This document shows positions 54,445 to 64,000 of a DNA stretch of 64,000 nt, one piece after another. Under the pieces are notes generated by a model. It saw only the letters and a list, made by a program, of their open reading frames with translations. It was not told the origin of the DNA and ran no database searches. How positions within the stretch are numbered: position 1 is the stretch's first letter; each line of letters begins with the position of its first letter. The stretch is taken from contig NZ_CP053921.1 of assembly GCF_013260645.1 (NCBI RefSeq), positions 1,557,763 to 1,621,762 on the forward strand. The letters are read 5' to 3'. This stretch comes from Erythrobacter mangrovi. GTDB taxonomy: Bacteria > Pseudomonadota > Alphaproteobacteria > Sphingomonadales > Sphingomonadaceae. A program made the translations under genes and the position numbers.

Positions 54445-55230
54445 GTGTCCTACGAAACCATCATCGTCGAGCGCGAAGGACCGCTGCTCACCATTACGCT
54501 CAACCGGCCCGAACGGCTCAACGCGATGCCGCCGCAGATGGCGGACGAGATCGGCGCGGCTTTCTATGATCTGGGCGATGCGCGCGCGGTGCTGATCACC
54601 GGTTCGGGCAAGGGTTTCTGTTCGGGCGCCGATCTTGCTGCCCGGGGTGAGGGCAGCGCGCTGCAGAACAAGGGCGGTAGCCACCGTGCGCTGCAGAACC
54701 ACTACAACCCCGCCGTCAATTTGGTGCTGCGCGCGCCGGTTCCCGTGGTCTGCGCGGTCAACGGCCCCGCGGCCGGCGTGGGCTGTTCGCTTGCCCTGGC
54801 GGGCGACTTCGTGCTCGCGGGCAAGAGCGCCTATTTCCTCCAGGCATTCGTCAATATCGGCCTGGTGCCCGATGGCGGTTCGACCTGGCTGCTGAGCCGC
54901 GCCATCGGCCGCGCCCGCGCCACCCGCATGATGATGCTGGGTGAGAAGATCGGCGCCGAGCAGGCGGAGGAATGGGGCCTGATCTACAAGGCCTGCGACG
55001 ACGATGCGCTGCTGGCCGAAGCGAAGGAACTGGCAATGCGGCTCGCGAACGGCCCGACGCTCGCTTACGCCACGATGAAGCGCAATATCGCCACCGCGAT
55101 GGACGGCAACATCACCGAGGTGTTCCTTGCCGAGGCGGAAGGCCAGCGGATCGCCGGCGCCAGCCAGGACGCGATGGAGGGCGGCATGGCCTTCCTCCAG
55201 AAGCGCAAGGCCGAGTTCAAGGGCTGCTGA
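54445..55230 (+). CDS. Enoyl-CoA hydratase/isomerase family protein
   Basis: A 261-residue crotonase-fold enzyme. GTG 54445 has GGAGGGAGA upstream, and the protein then starts SYETIIVEREGPLLTITLN, as usual. LITGSGKGFCSGADL forms the CoA-binding/oxyanion region and AFVNIGLVPDGGSTWLLSR carries the position of the catalytic Glu, here Asp in VPDGG, which is seen in PaaG-like members. It belongs to the propionate operon; the substrate is uncertain. It overlaps the GST gene start (TGATG). Confidence 0.87.
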   Translation: MSYETIIVEREGPLLTITLNRPERLNAMPPQMADEIGAAFYDLGDARAVLITGSGKGFCSGADLAARGEGSALQNKGGSHRALQNHYNPAVNLVLRAPVPVVCAVNGPAAGVGCSLALAGDFVLAGKSAYFLQAFVNIGLVPDGGSTWLLSRAIGRARATRMMMLGEKIGAEQAEEWGLIYKACDDDALLAEAKELAMRLANGPTLAYATMKRNIATAMDGNITEVFLAEAEGQRIAGASQDAMEGGMAFLQKRKAEFKGC

Positions 55231-55841
55231 TGCTGTTCTACGACTCACCGAACCCCGCGCCCAACCCGCGCCGGGTGCGCATCTTCGCTGCCGAGAAGGG
55301 GATCGAGCTGCCGTCAAAGGAGCTCTCGATCCCCGCGCGCGAACACAAGTCGCCCGAATATCTTGCGCTCAATCCGCGCGGGCAAACCCCCGCGCTCGAA
55401 CTCGATGACGGCACCGTGATCGCCGAAAGCGTCGCGATTTGCCGGTACCTTGAGGCGATTCACCCGGAGCCCGCGCTGTTCGGCACCACGGCCAAGGAAA
55501 TCGGGCTGATCGAGATGTGGTGCCGCCGGGTCGAGATGATCGCGATGATCCCGATCGGGCAGGTGTGGATCCACACCCATGCTTTCACCGCGGCCCTGCC
55601 TGGCCGAAATGCCGAGTGGGGCGAGGCCAATGTGCCGCGCGTCGCCGATGCCTTCGCGTTCTTCGATCGCAGTCTCGAGAACCGCGAATTCCTCGCGGGC
55701 GAGAGCTATTCCATGGCCGATATCCTGCTGCTCACCACGGTCGATTTCGCGACCTTCGTGGGCTGTGGTCCATCCCCCGAGAACGGCGCGCTCAACCGCT
55801 GGCACGAACAGGTGAGCGCCCGCCCGAGCGCCGCCGCCTGA
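55230..55841 (+). CDS. Glutathione S-transferase family protein
   Basis: A 203-residue GST. The N-terminal thioredoxin-like domain has [20 protein letters not shown], the cis-Pro segment [20 protein letters not shown] and [10 protein letters not shown]; the C-terminal helical domain includes [20 protein letters not shown]. It shares one base with the hydratase stop and is followed 7 nt later by the mutase gene. Its role in a methylmalonyl-CoA operon is not obvious; detoxification of reactive acyl intermediates is a guess. Confidence 0.87.
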   Translation: MLFYDSPNPAPNPRRVRIFAAEKGIELPSKELSIPAREHKSPEYLALNPRGQTPALELDDGTVIAESVAICRYLEAIHPEPALFGTTAKEIGLIEMWCRRVEMIAMIPIGQVWIHTHAFTAALPGRNAEWGEANVPRVADAFAFFDRSLENREFLAGESYSMADILLLTTVDFATFVGCGPSPENGALNRWHEQVSARPSAAA

Positions 55842-55848
55842 GGACGAC

Positions 55849-58095
55849 ATGACCGACAAACCGACCCCCGCAGACTGGAAAGCGCTCGCCGAGAAGGAGG
55901 TTCGCGGCAAGGACCTCGACTGGCACACGCCCGAAGGATTCACGATCAAGCCGCTCTATACGGGCGAGGACGTGGCTGAGGATCCGGGGTTGCCGGGTTT
56001 CGCGCCGTTCACGCGCGGGGTGCGCGCCAGCATGTATGCGGGTCGTCCCTGGACGATCCGGCAATATGCCGGCTTCTCGACCGCCGAGGAATCGAACGCC
56101 TTCTATCGGCGCAATCTCGCCATGGGGCAGAAGGGCCTATCGGTCGCCTTCGACCTCGCGACGCACCGTGGATACGACAGCGATCACCCGCGCGTGGTGG
56201 GCGATGTCGGCAAGGCGGGTGTGGCGATCGACACGGTCGCCGACATGCAGATCCTGTTCGACCAGATCCCGCTCGACCAGATGTCGGTCAGCATGACCAT
56301 GAACGGCGCGGTGATCCCGGTGCTGGCCTTCTTCATCGTCGCGGCGGAGCGGCAGGGCGTGTCGCAGGACAAGCTAGACGGGACCATCCAGAACGACATC
56401 CTCAAGGAGTTCATGGTCCGCAACACCTATATCTATCCGCCCGAACCAAGCATGCGGATCGTTTCGGACATCATCGCATATACATCGGCCAACATGCCGA
56501 AATTCAACAGTATTTCGATTTCTGGTTATCACATGCACGAAGCCGGGGCGACGGCGGTGCAGGAATTGGCCTTCACCATCGCCGACGGCAAGGAATACGC
56601 CCAGCGCGCCATGGCCGCGGGGCTGGATATCGATGCCTTCGCCGGTCGCCTGTCGTTCTTCTTCGGCATCGGGATGAACTTCTTCATGGAGGTCGCCAAG
56701 CTGCGCGCTGCGCGTACGCTGTGGTGGCGGGTGATGGACGGGCTGGGCGCCAAGAGCGAGCGCAGCAAGATGCTGCGTACCCATTGCCAGACCTCGGGCG
56801 TGTCGCTGCAGGAGCAGGACCCCTACAACAACGTCATCCGCACCACGATCGAGGCGCTGGCCAGCGTGCTGGGCGGGACCCAGTCGCTTCACACCAATGC
56901 GTTGGACGAAGCGATCGCGCTGCCGACCGATTTTTCCGCCCGCATCGCGCGCAACACGCAGCTGGTGATCCAGGAGGAAAGCGGCATCTGCAACGTGGTC
57001 GACCCGCTCGGCGGCAGCTACTACGTCGAGGCGCTGACGAAGCAGCTGGTGGACGATGCCTGGGCGCTGATCGAGGAGGTCGATGCTGCTGGCGGGATGA
57101 CCGCCTATGTCGGCACCGGCAAGCCCAAGGCCGCGATCGAAACCGCAGCCGCGCAGAAGCAGACCGGCATCGACCGGGGCGAGACGGTGATCGTCGGCGT
57201 CAACAAGTACCGCAAGGCGGAAGAAGACCCGATCGACACGCTCGATATCGACAACCACGCGGTGCGCGAGTCGCAGATCGCACGGCTGAAAGCCGTGCGT
57301 GCGGGGCGTGACGAAGCCGCGTGCCAGGCCGCATTGAAGGCGCTGACCGAAGCGGCCGCTGCCGATCCGCGCGCTGCCCGCGCGGCGCTTGCCGACGGGC
57401 GCGACGACAAGGGCGTTCCGCTGCCTCCGTCGGTGATCGAGGAGATGCGGGCGAAGGGCGACATCAACCTGCTTGCCCGCGCCGTCGAATGTGCCCGCCA
57501 CGACGCGACGCTCGGTGAGATTTCCGCCGCGATGGAGGCCGCCTTCGGTCGCTACGATACAATGCCGCGGCCGGTGAAGGGCATCTATGCCTCCGCCTAT
57601 GCCGGTGACAGCCGCTATGCGCAGGTAGTCGAGGGGGTCGAGGCGGTCGCGCGGCGGCTCGGGCGCAAGCCCAAGATCATGGTCGCCAAGATGGGCCAGG
57701 ACGGCCACGATCGCGGCGCCAATGTGATCGCCAGCGCCTTTGCCGACATGGGCTTCGACGTGCTCAGCGGCCCGCTGTTCCAGACCCCGCAGGAAACCTG
57801 CGCCATGGCGCTGGAAAACGGTGTCGATGCGGTCGGCTGTTCGAGCCTGGCGGCAGGGCACAAGACGCTGATCCCCGAACTGATCGAGCTGCTGCGCGAG
57901 GCAGGCCGGGCGGACATCAAGGTCGTCGCGGGTGGGGTGATCCCGCCGCAAGACTACGAATTCCTCAAGCGCGCCGGGGTGCAGGGCATCTATGGCCCGG
58001 GTTCGAACGTGGTCGAATGCGCCGCCGACATGCTGCGCCTGCTGGGACACAATATGCCGCCTGCGGGCGAGGAAATTAATGAGGCTGCTGAGTGA
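55849..58095 (+). CDS. scpA: Methylmalonyl-CoA mutase
   Basis: A 748-residue adenosylcobalamin enzyme. The catalytic TIM barrel (about 40-560) contains [20 protein letters not shown] and [16 protein letters not shown], and the C-terminal B12 domain has the DxHxxG motif ([12 protein letters not shown]618-H620). It turns (R)-methylmalonyl-CoA into succinyl-CoA. It is somewhat longer than the common 710-720 residues, the extra lying in the linker (about 480-530). bioB overlaps its stop by GTGA. No cobalamin riboswitch was seen in the window. Confidence 0.96.
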   Translation: MTDKPTPADWKALAEKEVRGKDLDWHTPEGFTIKPLYTGEDVAEDPGLPGFAPFTRGVRASMYAGRPWTIRQYAGFSTAEESNAFYRRNLAMGQKGLSVAFDLATHRGYDSDHPRVVGDVGKAGVAIDTVADMQILFDQIPLDQMSVSMTMNGAVIPVLAFFIVAAERQGVSQDKLDGTIQNDILKEFMVRNTYIYPPEPSMRIVSDIIAYTSANMPKFNSISISGYHMHEAGATAVQELAFTIADGKEYAQRAMAAGLDIDAFAGRLSFFFGIGMNFFMEVAKLRAARTLWWRVMDGLGAKSERSKMLRTHCQTSGVSLQEQDPYNNVIRTTIEALASVLGGTQSLHTNALDEAIALPTDFSARIARNTQLVIQEESGICNVVDPLGGSYYVEALTKQLVDDAWALIEEVDAAGGMTAYVGTGKPKAAIETAAAQKQTGIDRGETVIVGVNKYRKAEEDPIDTLDIDNHAVRESQIARLKAVRAGRDEAACQAALKALTEAAAADPRAARAALADGRDDKGVPLPPSVIEEMRAKGDINLLARAVECARHDATLGEISAAMEAAFGRYDTMPRPVKGIYASAYAGDSRYAQVVEGVEAVARRLGRKPKIMVAKMGQDGHDRGANVIASAFADMGFDVLSGPLFQTPQETCAMALENGVDAVGCSSLAAGHKTLIPELIELLREAGRADIKVVAGGVIPPQDYEFLKRAGVQGIYGPGSNVVECAADMLRLLGHNMPPAGEEINEAAE

Positions 58096-59102
58096 CTGAA
58101 GTACGTACCGACTGGACCCGTGAAGAGATCGCGGGCCTGTTCGACCTTCCCTTTACCGAACTGCTGTTTCGCGCGGCCACCGTGCATCGTGAGTTCCATC
58201 CGCCCGAGCAGGTCCAGCTGTGTACGCTGCTCAGCATCAAGACCGGCGGCTGCCCGGAGGATTGCGGCTATTGCTCGCAGTCGGTTAAGGCCGATAGCGG
58301 GGTCGAGGCTACCAAACTGATGGAGGTCCAGTCGATCCTCCAGAAGGCAGCGCAGGCCAAGGATGCGGGCAGCCAGCGCTTCTGCATGGGCGCCGCCTGG
58401 CGCAACCCCAAGGACCGCGACATGCCCGCGATCGTCGAGATCGTGAAGGGCGTGCGCGCGATGGGGCTGGAAACCTGCATGACGCTGGGCATGCTCACGC
58501 CGAAGCAGGCCGACATGCTCGCCGAGGCGGGGCTCGACTATTACAACCACAATATCGACAGCAGCCCGGAATATTACGAGCGCGTCATTTCCACCCGCAA
58601 GATGGAGGACCGGCTCGACACGCTGGCCAATGTCCGTGCGGCGGGGATCAATGTCTGTTCGGGCGGGATCGTCGGCATGGGCGAGACGCGCGAGGATCGC
58701 GTCGGCTTCGTTCACACGCTCGCCACCCTGCCGCAGCACCCCGAAAGTGTGCCGGTCAACGCGCTGGTCCCGGTCAAGGGCACGGTGCTGGGCGACATGC
58801 TCGCCGACACCCCGCTCGCCAAGATCGACGACATCGAGTTCGTCCGCACCGTCGCGGTGGCGCGGATTTGTATGCCGATGAGCATGGTGCGCCTGTCCGC
58901 CGGGCGCGAAAGCATGAGTGAGGCAACGCAGGCGCTGTGCTTCCTCGCCGGGGCGAACTCGATCTTCACCGGCGACAAACTGCTCACCGCGCCTAACGCG
59001 GGTGACGACAGCGACTCCGCGCTGTTCGCCAAGCTGGGGCTGACCGCGCTCCAGCAGGAAGAACCGATGCGGGCCTGCAAGGTGGCGGAGGCAGCGGAGT
59101 GA
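58092..59102 (+). CDS. bioB: Biotin synthase
   Basis: A 336-residue radical-SAM enzyme. The 4Fe-4S motif CPEDCGYC gives C54, C58 and C61; conserved segments [35 protein letters not shown] and [13 protein letters not shown] follow. It inserts sulfur into dethiobiotin. GTG start inside the mutase stop (GTGA), so it is cotranscribed with the mutase and pccA. The link makes sense because propionyl-CoA carboxylase carries biotin; other bio genes are not in the window. Confidence 0.96.
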   Translation: MTEVRTDWTREEIAGLFDLPFTELLFRAATVHREFHPPEQVQLCTLLSIKTGGCPEDCGYCSQSVKADSGVEATKLMEVQSILQKAAQAKDAGSQRFCMGAAWRNPKDRDMPAIVEIVKGVRAMGLETCMTLGMLTPKQADMLAEAGLDYYNHNIDSSPEYYERVISTRKMEDRLDTLANVRAAGINVCSGGIVGMGETREDRVGFVHTLATLPQHPESVPVNALVPVKGTVLGDMLADTPLAKIDDIEFVRTVAVARICMPMSMVRLSAGRESMSEATQALCFLAGANSIFTGDKLLTAPNAGDDSDSALFAKLGLTALQQEEPMRACKVAEAAE

Positions 59103-59317
59103 AGCGCTCGTCGACCGCTTGGGCCATCGTTTTTTCAGCAGGTTCTGGGATCTACTGGTTCATCGTTGCAACGATCTTGGACGTCGTGGCCCCAATGATG
59201 CTCGATGATGGGCCTTGGCTCAGTCGTGTCGCGTTCGAGTTTGCTGCTGCGCTGATCCTCTATGTCGCTGTTTGCGTGTTTTTCTTACGCTGGCTCACCG
59301 GCAACGAACGGAGCTGA
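59099..59317 (+). CDS. Small membrane protein, two spans
   Basis: A 72-residue protein with two hydrophobic segments (about 8-30 and 45-64) joined by a short acidic turn. It starts with GTG inside the bioB stop (GTGA) and ends 1 nt before the pccA ATG, so it is in the operon. No family is recognised. It might be a small membrane subunit or simply a conserved operon gene. Confidence 0.65.
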   Translation: MKRSSTAWAIVFSAGSGIYWFIVATILDVVAPMMLDDGPWLSRVAFEFAAALILYVAVCVFFLRWLTGNERS

Positions 59318-59318
59318 A

Positions 59319-61357
<2,039 letters not shown>

Positions 61358-61358
<1 letters not shown>

Positions 61359-61729
61359 TGCACCTCCTCCACGACCCTTCGGCACCCGCCGCGGACGCAA
61401 TCGGGTTCGAGGATTTCCTCAAGGTCGATATCCGCATCGGCACGATCCTGTTCGCGGAGGAGTTTCCCGAGGCGCGCAAGCCGTCCTATCGCCTGCAGAT
61501 CGACTTCGGGCCGACTATCGGGGTCAAGAAGAGCTGCGCGCAGATCGTGGCGAATTATCCAATCGACGAGCTGCCCGGCCGCCAGGTGGCCGCTGTGGTC
61601 AACTTCCCACCGCGCCAGATCGGCCCGGCCATGTCCGAAGTGCTGACGCTGGGGTTCGCCGACCAGGCCGGCGAAGTCGTGCTGTTCGCGCCGGACGTGA
61701 AGGTGCCCGAAGGATCGCGCCTGTTCTAA
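61358..61729 (+). CDS. CsaA-like tRNA-binding domain protein
   Basis: A 123-residue OB-fold protein. FEDFLKVDIRIGTILFAEEF, then KKSCAQIVANY and AAVVNFPPRQIGPAMSEVLTLGF match the stand-alone tRNA-binding (CsaA/YgjH) group, similar to the C-terminal domain of methionyl-tRNA synthetase. CsaA has been described as a secretion-related chaperone in Bacillus. The ATG shares its first base with the last base of the pccA stop. It ends the operon and converges on the cyclase gene. Confidence 0.88.
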
Positions 61730-62496
61730 TCGTCGATCAGGGCGACAGCCCGAATCCAGCCGGCACTGGCGCGCTCGATCTTCACCGGGAAGCAGCTGAA
61801 GGTGAAGCCGTGGTCGGGCAGGGCGGCGAGGTTGGTGAGCTTCTCGATCTGGTAATAGGGACGGATGCGTCCAGCCTTATGGCCTTCCCAGATGATCGCC
61901 GGATCGCGGTTCTCGGCCCAGCGGCGGGCGGTGTGGCTGAAGGGCGCGTCCCAGCTCCACGCGTCAGTACCGACCACTTCGACCCCGCGCTCGGTCAGCC
62001 ATAGGGTCGCTTCGGCGCCAAGGCCCACGCCCTGGTCGGTGAAATTCTCGGTGCCATACACCGCACCCGACTGCACCAACACGATATCGAGCGGCTGCAG
62101 CGCGTACCCGATCCTGTCAAAGGCTTCCTCGACTTCCGTGCCGGTCACCACATGGCCATGGGGCAGGTGCGAGAAATCGAGCTTCACACCCGGGCGGAAG
62201 AAGCGATCGAGCGGTGCCTCGTCGATGCTCGGCGCAGGGCTTGCCCCGCTGTCGGTGGTCGAATGGAAATGCCACGGCGCGTCCATGTGCGTACCGTTGT
62301 GCGTCGACAGTTCGAGCATCTCCACGGCCCAGCCTTCGCCGTCGGGCAGGTCGCCTTTTTCCAGCCCCGGAAAGAACATGGCGATCTGCTGCCAGGTGTT
62401 CTCGTGGGTCATGTAGGTGATCTTCGGGCGCATCACCTCGGGATCGGAGATCACGCGGTTGGTGATGGGGATCGAGAGATCGACGAAGCGGGTCAT
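61726..62496 (-). CDS. Cyclase family protein (kynurenine formamidase-like)
   Basis: A 256-residue metal-dependent hydrolase. FVDLSIPITNRVISDPEVM starts the family fold, and the metal motif HNGTHMDAPWHF is the HxGTHxDxPxHF signature. Family members include arylformamidase and isatin hydrolase. Length and motif fit; the substrate is unknown. Its ATG overlaps the stop of the upstream transporter gene (ATGA), so a transported substrate may be its target. Confidence 0.87.
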   Translation of the reverse strand: MTRFVDLSIPITNRVISDPEVMRPKITYMTHENTWQQIAMFFPGLEKGDLPDGEGWAVEMLELSTHNGTHMDAPWHFHSTTDSGASPAPSIDEAPLDRFFRPGVKLDFSHLPHGHVVTGTEVEEAFDRIGYALQPLDIVLVQSGAVYGTENFTDQGVGLGAEATLWLTERGVEVVGTDAWSWDAPFSHTARRWAENRDPAIIWEGHKAGRIRPYYQIEKLTNLAALPDHGFTFSCFPVKIERASAGWIRAVALIDD

Positions 62497-63899
62497 GCGA
62501 GTGCGGCGTCCTCCGGTGCGGCATCATGCATCAGGCGCGGGGCGAGGAGAAGCTTGAACACCACGAAGACGAAGCCGGAAGCGGCGGCAAATCCCATGTG
62601 GATCAGCCAGAACTGCGTGACCGGCATGGTCTCGAACCAGCCGCCGACCCAGCCGACCATCGAGTTCGCGCCAAAGAAGGAGAGGTAATAGAGGCCGATC
62701 ACAGTGGCGTTGATTTGCTTGGGCGCGAGGCGGGCGAAGAGTGCAAGGCTGACGGGGAGCATGTGCGCGAAGCCGATAGAGTTCACCACATGGAACATGA
62801 CCGGCCAGAATAGCCCGATCTTCTCGCCCGCGGGGGTGGTTGAGGCGGCGAGGTAGAGGCAGGCCATGCCGCCGATCGAAAACAGCGAACCGATGATGAT
62901 CTTGGTCAGCTCATCGGGCTCCGGCCATTTGGTCTTCCACCAGCGATAGAAGGCAGCAACGATGGCGAGGAAGCTCACCGACACCACCGCGTCGAGCGTG
63001 ATCAGCCATGTGGTCGGGAGCTTGTCATCACCCCAGTAGAGCGCAAAGTCGCGGTCGCCCCACACGAGGTAGGCGTTGAATATTTGGTTGTTGGGTACGA
63101 TCCCGACCGCAAGAACCGGGATCAACAGGATGAGTGCCGCAGTCGCCACCCAGTCGTTGCGCGACATCGGTTCGGACGGGCTGGCCGCCTTGGCTGGAAC
63201 GTCGAAGTGTTCCGCCGGCAGGTACTTTTGGCCTGCCAGATAGATGCCCAGCGCCACGAGCATGCCGACGCCCGCGGCACCGAAGCCGTAGTGCCAGCCC
63301 AACGTTTCGCCCAATGTTCCCACGATCAGCGGGCTGGCGATCACCCCCGCGTTGATACCCAGATAGAAAATCTGGAAAGCGTCGGCGCGGCGCAGGTCCT
63401 CGGGTTTGTAGAGGCTGCCGACCTGGCTCGCGATATTGCCCTTGAACATGCCCGATCCGAGGATGAGGCACAGCAAGGCGAGCAGGAAGGTCACATTGAA
63501 TGCCATCAGGAAGTGTCCGATGGCCATCGTGATCGCCCCGACCAGCACCGTCCGTCGTTTCCCGAGGACACGGTCCGCCAACCAGCCGCCGAGGATAGGG
63601 GTGAGATAAACGCTGGCGGCATAGGTTCCGAAGATCGCGCTGGCGAAGGGTTGCCCGTCTATTCCGCCGAAGATCGAGCGCAGTTGTTCGATTCCAGCGA
63701 CCTGTTCGACATTGCCGGGTAGGAGCAGCGACTTGGTCATGTAGAGGACCAGCAGTGCCTGCATGCCGTAGAAGGAAAACCGCTCCCACGCCTCGGTAAA
63801 TGCGAGATAGCCGAGCCCCTTGGGATGCCCGAGGAAAGACCTGTCGGACTCGCTCACGTTCTCCAGGTCAGGCGTCGCTTCGGCAAGTGTCATCGGCAT
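62493..63899 (-). CDS. POT-family proton-dependent peptide transporter
   Basis: A 468-residue MFS protein with about 12-14 spans. The N-terminal HPKGLGYLAFTEAWERFSFY contains the ExxER-like motif of POT transporters that couples protons to peptide uptake, and GSGMFKGNIASQVGSLY is another signature. A C-terminal LSFFGANSMVGWVGG lies in the last third. It imports di- and tripeptides or related small molecules. It is coupled with the cyclase gene downstream. Confidence 0.9.
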   Translation of the reverse strand: MPMTLAEATPDLENVSESDRSFLGHPKGLGYLAFTEAWERFSFYGMQALLVLYMTKSLLLPGNVEQVAGIEQLRSIFGGIDGQPFASAIFGTYAASVYLTPILGGWLADRVLGKRRTVLVGAITMAIGHFLMAFNVTFLLALLCLILGSGMFKGNIASQVGSLYKPEDLRRADAFQIFYLGINAGVIASPLIVGTLGETLGWHYGFGAAGVGMLVALGIYLAGQKYLPAEHFDVPAKAASPSEPMSRNDWVATAALILLIPVLAVGIVPNNQIFNAYLVWGDRDFALYWGDDKLPTTWLITLDAVVSVSFLAIVAAFYRWWKTKWPEPDELTKIIIGSLFSIGGMACLYLAASTTPAGEKIGLFWPVMFHVVNSIGFAHMLPVSLALFARLAPKQINATVIGLYYLSFFGANSMVGWVGGWFETMPVTQFWLIHMGFAAASGFVFVVFKLLLAPRLMHDAAPEDAALA

Positions 63900-64000
63900 C
63901 CCCGTCGTTTCGTTTGGGCATGGGGATAACGGCAGACAACCGGCCTGTCTCGCAATCTTCGGTCAGCGACGTTGATAAATGCTGCGCAGCAAAGCTGCGG

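Noticed and set aside
55600..55860. Cobalamin riboswitch upstream of the B12-dependent mutase
   Set aside because: The mutase gene follows the GST gene by only 7 nt and no B12-box-like sequence was seen.

Overview
The window is GC-rich, densely packed bacterial DNA. Gene content points to an alphaproteobacterium of the Sphingomonadales, probably near Erythrobacter or Altererythrobacter: a CopA/CopB copper cluster behind a CnrYXH-like ECF sigma operon, a TorF-type porin, a PccR/ScfR-type regulator next to propionyl-CoA carboxylase, and gene order driven by ATGA overlaps. The species cannot be fixed from the sequence alone.

Region 1 (1-8555) is a copper/heavy-metal resistance block: a putative membrane anti-sigma factor, periplasmic metal sensor and ECF sigma factor, then multicopper oxidase CopA, outer-membrane CopB, and a run of secreted or membrane proteins rich in Met-Asp-His motifs. 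Two matching promoter-like elements lie before copA and before a Met/His-rich periplasmic protein. A 17-bp tRNA-3'-end-like direct repeat (8748 and 9985) brackets a DUF3500 gene and may mark an old integration boundary.

Region 2 (10005-20405) has a minus-strand stress-type operon (erythromycin esterase-like protein, hydrolase, phosphoribosyltransferase, Zn-alcohol dehydrogenase), two divergent L,D-transpeptidases and a tripartite ABC exporter (ATPase, FtsX-like permease, HlyD-like adaptor). Region 3 (20628-24977) has acetyl-CoA synthetase, a sulfotransferase and a class III aminotransferase.

Region 4 (25213-43240) is a large polyamine-use locus: TorF-like porin, two glutamine-synthetase-like ligases, gamma-glutamylputrescine oxidase, aminotransferases, a divergent LysR regulator, a PotFHIG-type ABC importer, two aldehyde dehydrogenases, gamma-glutamyl-GABA hydrolase and an agmatinase-type hydrolase. 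Together they would import putrescine/spermidine or agmatine and convert it to succinate. A near-identical LysR-box-like palindrome lies upstream of the porin and between lysR and potF. tRNA-Gln(UUG) follows, with a partial copy of its 3' end about 115 bp downstream.

Region 5 (43492-50627) holds a YghU-like GST, an NAD synthetase with an extra N-terminal HTH-like domain, an EamA transporter, ilvE with an unusual upstream region (tiny ORF behind an extended Shine-Dalgarno, tandem hairpins), a lipoprotein and a TlyA-type methyltransferase.

Region 6 (50624-61729) is the methylmalonyl-CoA pathway: a divergent PccR-like regulator, an operator array of TTTGCAA boxes, pccB, methylmalonyl-CoA epimerase, enoyl-CoA hydratase, GST, methylmalonyl-CoA mutase, bioB and pccA. 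pccB carries an in-frame TAA where a Tyr codon is expected, removing about 54 conserved C-terminal residues. The window ends with a CsaA-like tRNA-binding protein and, on the minus strand, a cyclase-family hydrolase and a POT-family peptide transporter.
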